A DNA stretch of 64,000 nucleotides from Arthrobacter sp. MYb214 (lineage in GTDB: Bacteria > Actinomycetota > Actinomycetes > Actinomycetales > Micrococcaceae). The notes below the pieces were generated by a model that worked only from the letters and a program-made list of their open reading frames with translations, searched no databases and was not told where the DNA came from. Of this stretch, positions 17,800-26,761 are shown piece by piece (within the stretch, counting starts at the first letter, position 1; each line of letters begins with the position of its first letter). The stretch lies in contig NZ_PCPZ01000001.1 of the NCBI RefSeq assembly GCF_002979865.1, forward strand, positions 124,001 through 188,000, in the 5' to 3' direction. A program made the position numbers and the translations under genes.

Positions 17800-18858
17800 G
17801 GTAGCCGGACGTCCGGTACCAACAAACCCTATCCAGCACGCTATTTAGCAGCCATGGCGCTTTGGCAACTCGACGCCTTCGAGTACAGGGCCCTCTCCGA
17901 TCAGGTGGTGACCGTCTACCGACTCATCGACGATGCGACCCGATTCGACGTGGGCTCCAGCGCGTACGCACGGCATGAGAACAGCGGCGACGCGCAACAG
18001 GTGCTCGCAAACGACATCATTGACTACGGGCCGCCCAAGGAAGTCCTCAGTGATAACTCCAAGGCGTTCAACCAGCTCCGTGGTGGAACCATCGGCATCG
18101 TGGAGGCCTATTTAGCGTCCCAGGGAAGCATGCCGATCACGGGGTGGCCGGGCAGGTCGACGACTCAGGGCAAGAACGAACGTTCGCACCAGACCCTTCA
18201 GCAGTTCCTCAAAGCCAACAGGCCGCAGAATCCTGCGGACGTGCAGAAGCTGCTTCGACGCTACCGTAAACACTACAACCAGCGCCGCCCGCATCAGTCC
18301 TTGAATCAGGCAACCCCGCAGAAGGCCTGGGAGCTGCTGGAGCACACGCCGGTCACCGAGCCGATACCGATGGTGGTGCTGGAAGCCAAGGCTGCTGAAT
18401 ACCTGATGAAGCGTAGAATCGGCAGCTCGGCGGTGAATCGGGCTGACCTTGTCGTTTCGAAAACTGGCGACATCCTGAAGAAGCTCACGGAGCAACACGA
18501 GCCTGATATGGACCGGGAAAGCCATCAGCTACTGGTACGGGTCAATAAGGACAACTGCCAAGCCTATTATCGGGGCAAGCAGATCTCACTGCCTCAGACC
18601 TATGCCGACCGGCAGTTCCTGAGGACGATTACCGACGACGAATTCATCTTGTCGGAACCTGATACCGCGAAAGTGGTGTTGAGCTTCCCTTTGCCCATGG
18701 TGGCATTGCGTGTCCATCAGTGGTTTGTGTCCTCGTACTCGATCAGGGGAATTCACTTGGCGAACCAGACAAAGCAGTGGTGCCGGAAGGCCGCCGAGTA
18801 CCGGGCCCAGTACGAGGCTCGGGAAGAAGACATGCCCGAGGTATTTGATTATCGGTAG
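17800..18858 (+). pseudogene. IS481-family transposase lacking its N-terminus
   Basis: The open frame encodes the integrase core with DDE residues in LWQLDAFEYR, VLSDNSKAF and GKNERSHQTLQQFL, followed by NQRRPHQSLN. It ends with the long C-terminal region of actinobacterial IS481 transposases. The N-terminal helix-turn-helix (~130 residues) that normally precedes the first Asp is absent: recognisable homology begins near 17829, right after the 28-bp repeat. The gene has therefore been 5'-truncated, probably by recombination or IS nesting, although the remaining frame is undamaged. The same 28-bp repeat lies 66 bases after the stop and is likely the element's true right end. Confidence 0.75.
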
Positions 18859-18924
18859 TTGGTTGTTGCCGGCGGCGCTCGAAGGGGAGCCGCCGGTAGT
18901 TGTGTACAAAGTATTGAGATCGGT

Positions 18925-18952
18925 TGTCCACGAAGTCACGAGATTTCACACC
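18925..18952 (+). repeat. 28-bp direct repeat, right copy
   Basis: Exact match to 17771-17798. About 60-70 bases after each copy there is also a similar stretch, CGCTATT-[TC]-[AT]-GCAGCCAT, so the right flank may hold a second, more decayed IS481 fragment reaching to about 19060. Confidence 0.85.
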
Positions 18953-19145
18953 TTGTAAGGAGAACGGCGGTACCCGCTTGTAAGAACAGAGGTACCTTCA
19001 AACGCTATTCTGCAGCCATACCGCATTCATCGAATGCATCCTACCGATACACCCTACTTGGCAGTAAATTGCAACATGCTTGTGTCATGAGCGAGAAGGC
19101 CCCTAACTCGCAAATCGTGCTTGGGATTGGATAGGATGTACGTCT

Positions 19146-19859
19146 ATGAAGCGAGTTTTTATTTACGGTGGGTGCACGAGCCGCGATGCTGTTGATTACT
19201 ATCCCCAACACGGTTTAGAACTCCAAGCGTACGTTGCGAGGCAATCACTGATCAGCGCGTTCAAACCAGCAGCCGTAAACGAGTTTAATACACAGTTCAC
19301 AGAATCGAACTTTCAACGACGAATGTATGAAGGTGATATCCAAGGGAACTTGGCCGCGACTATAAGAAAGAACGCTCCAAAAATCGATGTTCTGGTCTGG
19401 GACTTGATGATTGAGCGTAACGGAGTCGCACGTGTTCGATCAGGCGGCCTAGTAACACGTAATGGTGTTCCAAAAAAGGAAGGTATGGAAGCCATCGGCG
19501 GTGCATACGCATTTGCATCCGACGGTCATTTCCGCCTTTGGACCTGGGCATTGGACAGGTGGGTGACATTGCTGGATCAGATGAAATTAAAGGAAAAAAC
19601 GATACTCAATGCTACTCCTTGGGCTTTGATAGACAATAAGGGGCAACTCGTAAAGTCGCAGGGCGGGATGACGGCAGAATTTTTCAATAACAATATTGAA
19701 AGGTACTGGGATGCTGCAGAAGAACAGGGAATCAAAGTAGTGCGCCTACCTCAGGACGTTGCTGTCGCTGACACCGAACACAAATGGGGGAAAGCATTCT
19801 TTCACTATGTACCGGAAACTTATGAAGCGCAGCTTGATGCTATAACTAAAGTGATCTAA
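19146..19859 (+). CDS. DUF6270-like protein
   Basis: A 237-residue soluble protein with the start-proximal motif FIYGGCTSRDAV, close to the GSCxSRD motif that opens DUF6270 (SGNH-hydrolase-like) proteins common in capsule loci. Here the Ser position of GSC is Gly, so if that Ser is the nucleophile this copy may be inactive or use another residue. Other features are VLVWDLMIERNG, the run RLWTWALDRW, and a C-terminal block with HKWGKAFFHYVPETY, where His residues could be catalytic. AGGA lies about 10 bases before the ATG. Assignment rests on motif memory. The function in polymer modification is inferred from neighbours. Confidence 0.65.
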   Translation: MKRVFIYGGCTSRDAVDYYPQHGLELQAYVARQSLISAFKPAAVNEFNTQFTESNFQRRMYEGDIQGNLAATIRKNAPKIDVLVWDLMIERNGVARVRSGGLVTRNGVPKKEGMEAIGGAYAFASDGHFRLWTWALDRWVTLLDQMKLKEKTILNATPWALIDNKGQLVKSQGGMTAEFFNNNIERYWDAAEEQGIKVVRLPQDVAVADTEHKWGKAFFHYVPETYEAQLDAITKVI

Positions 19860-19933
19860 ATATCGTTTGTATTCTTTCGGAGGTCAACTACACACCTTAG
19901 CTCAGCTACTCCGGAGCATACTCATAAATAACT

Positions 19934-19971
19934 AGCCAGGTCAATCTATAATAATATAGAAAGACCTGGCT
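19934..19971. terminator. Bidirectional terminator between convergent genes
   Basis: A stem AGCCAGGTC/GACCTGGCT (19934-19942 with 19963-19971) contains an inner TCTATA/TATAGA stem and is followed by TTTG. It lies between the plus-strand DUF6270 gene and the minus-strand asparagine-synthase-like gene and can serve both. Confidence 0.8.
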
Positions 19972-20085
19972 TTGCACTCCCTGAACATAACATTCAAATA
20001 ATGCGTATTCAATTTCAATTCATAATAAGATTTATAGTTTAATATAAAGCTCATTATGATCATCGGGACGCCTTAGTTGGCGAAT

Positions 20086-21924
20086 TCAAAATTTCTTTGG
20101 ACTGCAAAGAAGTCGGCTAGAATTTTGTTCGTCGGACAACCAGAGGAAACTGGACAGTAAAGCGTATAGAGTTCGTATTCTAACTCTGGTGTTTGCCGGC
20201 CGTTTAACTAAGATGTCAATTTCGTTCAGATTAAATATTTTCGCGAGCTCAACCTGATCACGCGTGCGAATGACTAGTGACACTGCTTGTCGGGCGTGAG
20301 CGCGGCCAGCTATTTGGGATGCACGGGATTTAATTTTCTTGGCGTACTCGACGTCTTCTTTAGTCGTCTTCGGAATCGCTAACACTCCGGAATTGATCGG
20401 TAACGGCTTACTCGATGATGCGTCGTCAAACTTCGGACGTACGTGGTTATATGAAATAGGCTGTGTATAGCCGTGTTTACTTGTGACCGACTCACCGAAT
20501 TTTATAGAGTCAAAAGGAACCGAAAGTAGTGGTTCGCACATTCTTTTCATTAACTCAAATCCAATTAGATTATCCATCCGCTTCTTGAGTCCCAGTTTGA
20601 ATGCAAGTTTAATCCCAGAGGGTGAATAAAGGGGGTCAAAGCGATTTATGTAACGATTCCAGTTACTTGTTATTACTCCGACAAAGTAACGATTTCTAAT
20701 TTGAAGGTACAGGAAATCAGGTAAATCATCTTCGGCGACTCCGAGTTTTCTTCCTTTGTCTAGTTCAGCATCGATTTTCGATGCGTAACTGCTAATGAAC
20801 TTACTGGAGAATAAACCAGATCCATCTGGCGAGAATAGGTAAGGGCCCCAAATCGTTGATCCGAAATATTCCCCGGTCAATTTCCCACTATCAAGTCGAC
20901 CAATTCGAGTTCCGTAAAATGACCTGAACGTTTCGCCATAGCCGCCACTTAGTAATGTGACATCGGATTCCTGGTGCCCAGCGCTAGGGCCGGTTGGGAG
21001 TATTCCGCTTGATACCAACATTGAACTTAGGAGTGCTCCACCGTAATCAGAAACTTGGTAGTCGCTCGGTGTTCCGTTGCGTAGAGTCATTATCGCGCCG
21101 ACTTTTGCCGCGGCGGATTGAGCTATTTTCGTGTCTTCTTGCACAGGGTCACCCTTACAGAAGAAGCGAAACTGATCCACTACTCCTTGGGATTTCGCAG
21201 CTGCAAGAACGAGCCGGCTATCAAATCCACCTGTTAGATGAGCAATCCTCTCCGCAGAGCCGCTATTTGCCGCGGCTCGCACATTTTGTTGGATCTCAAT
21301 CGTGGCTAAATCTAATAGTTCTTCAGCTGACAGCTTTGTGTTGAAGAATTCCTTTGAGTCCTCGTAATAATTAATAGAAATACCACTCCGTGAAACGGTT
21401 GCGTATTGCAACATGTCCAGAGTGGAGACTTCGATGTAACTACTCTTTGTGAAGCCACCATTGCTCGATACCGAGAGTTCTAGCGCATAGTTGATAGATT
21501 TTGTAAGTGGGAGATTTAGTCGAGCAGTTAGTTTCTCTATAACTTGAAGATCGCCAGTTAAAATATCGACGCCAGAATTAGAATAGTGAAAGAGGATTGC
21601 TTCACCAAGGAGGTCAGGTAATGCGTATAAAGTATGAGAAGAATTATTCTTCAAGTAAGCGATTCCGGCTCCACGGAATGAACTGCTAAATGTAGCTACT
21701 GGTTCGTCCGTGTCCAACGAGGGGAGTAGTTGTTCGAATAGATCTGAATTAGATTTGACGAATTTTTCATTCAACACACCGTTGCCTTGAAATCCAAGTA
21801 CGGACCATTTGCCATGGTGAACGATATTGGATTCCGAATAGAAATAACAGTTATCCGAAAGATGCAGGTCGTCAATTGAATCTAATTTATTATTACTCCA
21901 AATGACGGCTGGAAAGTTTTTCAT
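20086..21924 (-). CDS. Asparagine-synthase-like ATP-pyrophosphatase
   Basis: A 612-residue protein related to class B asparagine synthetases. The ATP-binding PP-loop is AHLTGGFDSRLVLAAA (TGGFDS at residues 231-236), and a second conserved segment is LLSGGYGETFRSFYG. The N-terminal ~200 residues resemble the glutaminase-fold domain (LYALPDLLGEAILFHY, DILTGDLQV), but residue 2 is Lys, so the catalytic Cys2 needed to release ammonia from glutamine is absent. Relatives without Cys2 join a carboxylate to an amine (beta-lactam synthetase, lasso cyclase). In O-antigen loci, AsnB-like proteins amidate sugar uronic acids. The locus encodes two UDP-uronate dehydrogenases, so a uronic-acid substrate is plausible but unproven. 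ATG preceded by GTGAGGAT. Confidence 0.75.
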   Translation of the reverse strand: MKNFPAVIWSNNKLDSIDDLHLSDNCYFYSESNIVHHGKWSVLGFQGNGVLNEKFVKSNSDLFEQLLPSLDTDEPVATFSSSFRGAGIAYLKNNSSHTLYALPDLLGEAILFHYSNSGVDILTGDLQVIEKLTARLNLPLTKSINYALELSVSSNGGFTKSSYIEVSTLDMLQYATVSRSGISINYYEDSKEFFNTKLSAEELLDLATIEIQQNVRAAANSGSAERIAHLTGGFDSRLVLAAAKSQGVVDQFRFFCKGDPVQEDTKIAQSAAAKVGAIMTLRNGTPSDYQVSDYGGALLSSMLVSSGILPTGPSAGHQESDVTLLSGGYGETFRSFYGTRIGRLDSGKLTGEYFGSTIWGPYLFSPDGSGLFSSKFISSYASKIDAELDKGRKLGVAEDDLPDFLYLQIRNRYFVGVITSNWNRYINRFDPLYSPSGIKLAFKLGLKKRMDNLIGFELMKRMCEPLLSVPFDSIKFGESVTSKHGYTQPISYNHVRPKFDDASSSKPLPINSGVLAIPKTTKEDVEYAKKIKSRASQIAGRAHARQAVSLVIRTRDQVELAKIFNLNEIDILVKRPANTRVRIRTLYALLSSFLWLSDEQNSSRLLCSPKKF

Positions 21925-22458
21925 TATATCCTCACTTTTTACAATTTAAGATGAATCATTTTCGGATCATCTTCATTTCCGTGAGCGGAATCATCTTCTT
22001 AATGTAATCCGGCTAGCGGTAACTTCGAAAATAATAAATTGTTTATAGTCAATTATTATTATTTGAGATTGTGAAGACGACCAGTTTTGGCCCGATCGTT
22101 TGATCGGGTCTCACTGAAACGCTTGGCATGGCTGCGCATTTCATTACTCTTATAAAAAGTACAGTCGTGTCAACATGGATCTGGCTTGATTCGTATTGTA
22201 ACGAGTATATGCGATTCTGACGGTACATTTTGAAACGATGATAGATGATTTCTGCATTCGAGTAGTCGCGGAACACTGGAGTGACGTATCTGACTCGGTA
22301 CACAGGCAACCTGTCGAAATCCTCTCACGATGTCAGTCTTGTAAGGTTAGTTCACCGAGAACCCAGTACCTTTCCAAACTTCCCACTTCGTGGTATGCCG
22401 TGTGGCGATCTAGTTTCCACTAGAGGATTCGATTCATCAGCGATTGACGATAATAAAC
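21925..22458. other. Non-coding stretch in the minus-strand block
   Basis: About 530 AT-rich bases upstream of the asparagine-synthase-like gene. Only short frames without recognisable domains occur. A perfect 7-bp hairpin CCCGATC/GATCGGG (22091-22108) is present. The region probably holds the promoter of the asparagine-synthase-like gene; none could be placed confidently. Confidence 0.4.
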
Positions 22459-22487
22459 GTATGGCTTGAGCGGAACCCAAGCCATAC
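22459..22487 (-). terminator. Terminator after the second alpha/beta-hydrolase-like gene
   Basis: A perfect 10-bp stem GTATGGCTTG/CAAGCCATAC (22459-22468 with 22478-22487), about 50 bases past the minus-strand stop, followed on that strand by GTTTATTAT. Confidence 0.75.
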
Positions 22488-22538
22488 ATCTCACTGTTGC
22501 TTTGCTTCATGCATCTAAAGCCGCCATCCTAGAATCGG

Positions 22539-23435
22539 CTAAAAACCGCGTTTGCTGCGCCAAAATTCGAGAGCTTTAGATAGGTGTTCGTCGTATTCGG
22601 CAGGAGTTATCTTCCCATGTCCCGAGACTTGTCCCCTATAGAGGGAGAACATCATATTGCCACGAGGTGAGACGCCATCGTCGGAGCGCAAGCCGGTGGC
22701 ATCCTTAAACGGCATGTAGTGGTTGGTTACATGCGATGTATCTTCGACACTTTGTGCATAGTAGACAAAGTTTTCTGGATTTCTCTGATGGTAGTGCCGA
22801 ACCATATCGAATCGTTCCGGGAAAGCCTGAAGTAGCGAGTGTCGATTCCAACCGGGCCATGCTATTTGGAAGTAAGTATTAACTACTGATTCAATGTAAT
22901 TTGCGATGTTAGTTTGTGGCTCTTGGACAAATGCCATTGACCCTGGCATCATGGCAGAAATCCTGAGTGCAGCATAGCCACCACCAGAACCACCGATGAA
23001 GATAACGTGCTTGGAGCCGGTTTTTCCTTGCGCCTTTTTAATGGCTTTTAAGATGGGTAACGCTGGGTCAAATCCGGCGCCGCCTAGATACCAGGACAGC
23101 AACATTTTTTGATCCACATCCATTTTCATCGTCGGATCGGCGAAGGCAATTAGCGCAGATGCTCGTCCTCGCATAGAACTGATTCGCGAAAACTTTGGAT
23201 AGAAATTGTTGTTAGGTAGGTTTGCTCCCATGAACGTGACAACTAATTCATCATTGGAACCGAGCTGCGCATAAAAATCCAAGGAAAGTCCGTTGCCAAG
23301 CGGCACTGTGTGTAAAGCTGTCCGTTGGCCAGTAAAATTGAGCGAGTTCGTCCCACGCTGATGTACTAAGGGCACTCGGAAGAATTCGTTGAATTCTTCT
23401 TTGAGTTTGGTTTTGGGATTAATCAATACAGTCAC
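22539..23435 (-). CDS. Alpha/beta-hydrolase-like protein, paralogue of 13874-14839
   Basis: A 298-residue protein from a GTG start. It carries the serine-hydrolase elbow FIGGSGGGYAALRIS, the strand ELVVTFMGANLPN earlier, NHYMPFKDATG after the elbow, and a late SGHGKITPAEYDEHL with a possible catalytic His. The same order of motifs occurs in the protein at 13874. The substrate is unknown; presence of two divergent copies in one polysaccharide locus suggests two distinct tailoring steps. The ribosome-binding site before the GTG is weak, so the start is tentative. Confidence 0.7.
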   Translation of the reverse strand: MTVLINPKTKLKEEFNEFFRVPLVHQRGTNSLNFTGQRTALHTVPLGNGLSLDFYAQLGSNDELVVTFMGANLPNNNFYPKFSRISSMRGRASALIAFADPTMKMDVDQKMLLSWYLGGAGFDPALPILKAIKKAQGKTGSKHVIFIGGSGGGYAALRISAMMPGSMAFVQEPQTNIANYIESVVNTYFQIAWPGWNRHSLLQAFPERFDMVRHYHQRNPENFVYYAQSVEDTSHVTNHYMPFKDATGLRSDDGVSPRGNMMFSLYRGQVSGHGKITPAEYDEHLSKALEFWRSKRGF

Positions 23436-23934
23436 CGTTCAAGGATACAGCGTCTCCAATTGAGGTTGAATCAACAGTTCGCGGGTTACGTACGATGTTG
23501 TAATCGCGGTTCTGCAACTTGGAACGTTCCAAGTCACTATTTGGGATCACATAGGATAATTTGGCCTGCGGTCTGTTTAAGGTACATGCGAACTTTCAGT
23601 CGGCACGTGGTTGCTCTCTTTTGAGGTGCAGCCTTATGCGGTATCTACCACTCAGCCAAGCGTGAGAGGTTGTTTACAACTCGGTGAAGGTAAGTTTATG
23701 TGTTGCAACTTCTTAGGCGATTCTCGGATCGACGGATTGACTGGTGGATGTGAAGATATCCATTCTTAAGCGCCCGAGTGACATTGCGTACGAATAGTAC
23801 GAGGTCAGGTACGGGTGACGTTCAATCGACCACCTCATCGAAGTGAATCGAACGACGTAGCCCGATTGTCAAATACCGATTTGAAAATATTCTCGTGACG
23901 ACGTCTCTTGCCTTGTTGTCAGTAGTATCGAAGC
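23436..23934. other. Divergent intergenic region, no gene seen
   Basis: About 500 bases between the minus-strand hydrolase-like gene and the plus-strand NYN gene. No open frame with recognisable content, tRNA or strong hairpin was found. It should contain divergent promoters. Its length leaves room for an unrecognised small RNA, for which I have no positive evidence. Confidence 0.4.
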
Positions 23935-24942
23935 ATGATGAATCAAACTGCAATATTTATTGATGCCGGATTTCTGCTCTCATTAGGCGGTCATCGTGCC
24001 GCCGGAACAACCTTACGATCAGCCTTTACAACACATTACGAGGCGCTGGTACGCGGGATCGTGCAAACCGTAAAGAAGAACACGGGTCTTAACAACCTCC
24101 GTGTTTATTGGTACGACGCCTCGAAAGACGGGCTATTTACTGAACAGCATAAGCGGATTGGTTTGATACCCGGCGTTAAAGTGCGCCTAGGCCGTATCTC
24201 CTATAACGGCGAGCAAAAGGGCGTGGACCTGAGACTGGCGCTGGACCTAGTAGGGGTTGCCCGTAATGGTTCGGCATCAATTGCTTACTTGGTATCCGGC
24301 GATGACGACCTCGCCGAGGCCGTCGAAGAAGCGCAAGACTTGGGCATGAAAGTAGTGTTACTGGGCGTAGCGAAATCCGATAGCCGTCTTGGGGTAGCCT
24401 CGGTGGCTGAACACCTGGCTTTGACCGCTGACTACATTGAAATCGTTCCGAACCAACTATTGGATAGCGCATTCACTAAAGTTCTCGAATGGGACAAAAA
24501 TCATTCTGAAAAGACGTCTCTAATTGCTAGTGCATCTTCGGAAACAGAAGCAAAACCAGCCGCGAAGACGTCGATTCCTACTCCTGCCGTCATGGCTCAG
24601 AAGCCAGTTATCAAACCAGCCGTTGAACCGGAGGTCGAACCTGTGGTGATCTACTCCAGTGGTGGTGAAAGTTCTGGCTATCAGGGTTCCGCGGCTTATG
24701 AGCAACAAGAGTTGAAGGTTGCAGAAGAGATCGGCGCTAAGGTTGCTGAATCCTGGCTTGCCTTCACGACACAGTCTGACGTAGTAGAACTCATTGCTGA
24801 CAAGCCGCAACTGCCACCCGAAATAGACAGGACTTTGCTCAAGGATTGCGCTCAAGTGCTAGGGGAATGGAAAACTGATCAGCAGATCATCCGCCGCACG
24901 CTTCGAGGTGCCTTCTGGGAGTATTTGGACAGGATCATGTGA
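23935..24942 (+). CDS. NYN-domain (LabA-like) protein, putative ribonuclease
   Basis: A 335-residue protein. Residues ~1-165 form a NYN/PIN-like fold with conserved acidic residues in AIFIDAGFLLS, KGVDLRLALDLV and YLVSGDDDLAEAV, the arrangement of metal-dependent RNases of the LabA/DUF88 group. A low-complexity Pro/Ala/Val/Glu linker follows (~190-235). The C-terminal ~90 residues are helical (DRTLLKDCAQVLGEWKTDQ), a conserved extension of bacterial NYN proteins perhaps used for nucleic-acid or protein binding. Starts at ATGATG, and either Met could be used. It ends 57 bases before metG, so joint transcription is likely. No direct link to polysaccharide synthesis is visible. Confidence 0.8.
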   Translation: MMNQTAIFIDAGFLLSLGGHRAAGTTLRSAFTTHYEALVRGIVQTVKKNTGLNNLRVYWYDASKDGLFTEQHKRIGLIPGVKVRLGRISYNGEQKGVDLRLALDLVGVARNGSASIAYLVSGDDDLAEAVEEAQDLGMKVVLLGVAKSDSRLGVASVAEHLALTADYIEIVPNQLLDSAFTKVLEWDKNHSEKTSLIASASSETEAKPAAKTSIPTPAVMAQKPVIKPAVEPEVEPVVIYSSGGESSGYQGSAAYEQQELKVAEEIGAKVAESWLAFTTQSDVVELIADKPQLPPEIDRTLLKDCAQVLGEWKTDQQIIRRTLRGAFWEYLDRIM

Positions 24943-24999
24943 CGAGTCAGTACAATCTGGAAATCCGCTTTCTGGCGCTAGCTAAGGTAAATTTATATC

Positions 25000-26550
25000 G
25001 TGACTTCACAGCAGAAACCTTTTTACATCACCACGGCTATTTCTTACCCGAATGGTACCCCGCACATTGGGCATGCCTACGAGGTAGTGGCTACCGACGT
25101 CATGGCTCGATTCAAGCGCCTAGATGGTTTTGACGTCTTCTTCTTGACTGGCACCGATGAGCATGGCCAGAAGATGATGCAGACCGCAGAGAATCTTGGG
25201 GTCACGCCGGCTCAGCTGGCCCAGCGTAACTCGGATGCATTCCAGGCCATGAATGATGAGCTGGGTACAAGCTACGACCGCTTCATCCGTACCACTGATG
25301 CAGACCATCATGCGGCTGCGCAGGAACTCTGGCGCCGCATGGAAGCCAATGATGACATTTACTTGGATAAGTACGCAGGATGGTACTCGGTACGCGATGA
25401 GGCCTTCTACACCGAAGACCAGACGGAAGTGCGCGAGGACGGTATTCGTTATGCCGTTGAAACCGACACCGAAGTTGCTTGGACTGAAGAAGAGTCCTAC
25501 TTCTTCCGCTTATCCAAGTACCAGGACAAGTTGCTGGAGTACTACCAGAACAACCCTGAATTCGGCGCGCCACGTTCCCGCTTCAATGAAGTAGTACGGT
25601 TTGTCGAAGGCGGTCTGATGGACCTTTCGATCTCTCGAACAACTTTTGACTGGGGCATCCCAGTACCAGGCAACGAGAAGCATGTAATGTACGTCTGGGT
25701 AGACGCCCTGACCAATTACCTGACGGGCGTTGGATTCCCGGACGTTGAGTCTGCTTCTTTCCAGAAATACTGGCCGGCGGATGTCCACGTGATCGGCAAA
25801 GACATCTCTCGATTCCACGCGATCTACTGGCCAGCATTCCTGATGTCTGCAAAACTGCCATTGCCTAAGCGCGTCATGATCCATGGATTCCTGCATAATA
25901 ACGGCGTGAAGATGTCCAAATCCCTGGGCAACACTGTTTCCCCAGATGATTTTGTGAACCGTTATGGCTTGGACCAGGTACGCTACTTCTTCTTGCGTGA
26001 AGTTCCGTTCGGTGCCGACGGCAGCTACAACCACGAGACCATCGTTGCCCGTATTAACGGTGACCTGGCCAATAACTTCGGCAACCTTGCACAGCGTTCA
26101 CTTTCGATGGTCGCAAAGAACTGTGGGGGAGTAGTCCCGACCCCGGGCGAATTGCTAGAAGCTGATCAGCAGATTCTGGAAGCAGCCGGCAACCTGCTGG
26201 AGATCAACCGCGATGCTTTCTCGCGTCAGGAATTCAGCAAGGCACTTGAATCCGTTTGGCACGTTCTGGGCGATACCAATGCCTACTTCGCTGAGCAGGA
26301 GCCATGGAAGCTGAAGAAGACCGATCCTGAGCGTATGGCTACTGTCTTGTACGTGACCATTGAGATTGTCCGCAAGGTGGCATTGCTGCTTCAGCCAGTA
26401 TTGCCCCAGGCCATGACTTCTATGCTCAATGCGTTGGCAGTTGGCGAAGGTTCGGCGCGGACCTTCGAGTCCTTTGATAGCGCTTTGGTCCCAGGCACTG
26501 AGCTGCCAGCTCCTTCTCCTGTGTTCCCACGCTACGAGGAACGGGAATAA
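25000..26550 (+). CDS. metG: Methionyl-tRNA synthetase
   Basis: Charges tRNA-Met with methionine. The GTG at 25000 begins [15 protein letters not shown]; 516 residues, matching the short actinobacterial class I enzyme that lacks the C-terminal tRNA-binding domain. Signature motifs are the HIGH-type [13 protein letters not shown] and the KMSKS loop in [16 protein letters not shown], with the methionine-pocket region [12 protein letters not shown] between them. The helical anticodon-binding domain ends the protein. Codon use and composition resemble housekeeping genes more than the surrounding island. Its usual neighbours in relatives (rsmI, tatD) are absent here. Confidence 0.96.
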   Translation: MTSQQKPFYITTAISYPNGTPHIGHAYEVVATDVMARFKRLDGFDVFFLTGTDEHGQKMMQTAENLGVTPAQLAQRNSDAFQAMNDELGTSYDRFIRTTDADHHAAAQELWRRMEANDDIYLDKYAGWYSVRDEAFYTEDQTEVREDGIRYAVETDTEVAWTEEESYFFRLSKYQDKLLEYYQNNPEFGAPRSRFNEVVRFVEGGLMDLSISRTTFDWGIPVPGNEKHVMYVWVDALTNYLTGVGFPDVESASFQKYWPADVHVIGKDISRFHAIYWPAFLMSAKLPLPKRVMIHGFLHNNGVKMSKSLGNTVSPDDFVNRYGLDQVRYFFLREVPFGADGSYNHETIVARINGDLANNFGNLAQRSLSMVAKNCGGVVPTPGELLEADQQILEAAGNLLEINRDAFSRQEFSKALESVWHVLGDTNAYFAEQEPWKLKKTDPERMATVLYVTIEIVRKVALLLQPVLPQAMTSMLNALAVGEGSARTFESFDSALVPGTELPAPSPVFPRYEERE

Positions 26551-26761
26551 GTAGTTTTCTGGGCCGTGTTTTAGGGCAATCGACGTTTACTGCGTAGCAG
26601 ATGGTCGCATAGAGCGAATAATTCCAAATACGTTAGAATGGTCGAGGCTTGTTTGACTCGACTGAGGACTTGTTGTGATTGCGGATACAAATTCGGGTCA
26701 AGGAATTGAACTCACAATCATGCAAAGAACGAAAAATATTTGAAAGAGAGACATAGGAAAT

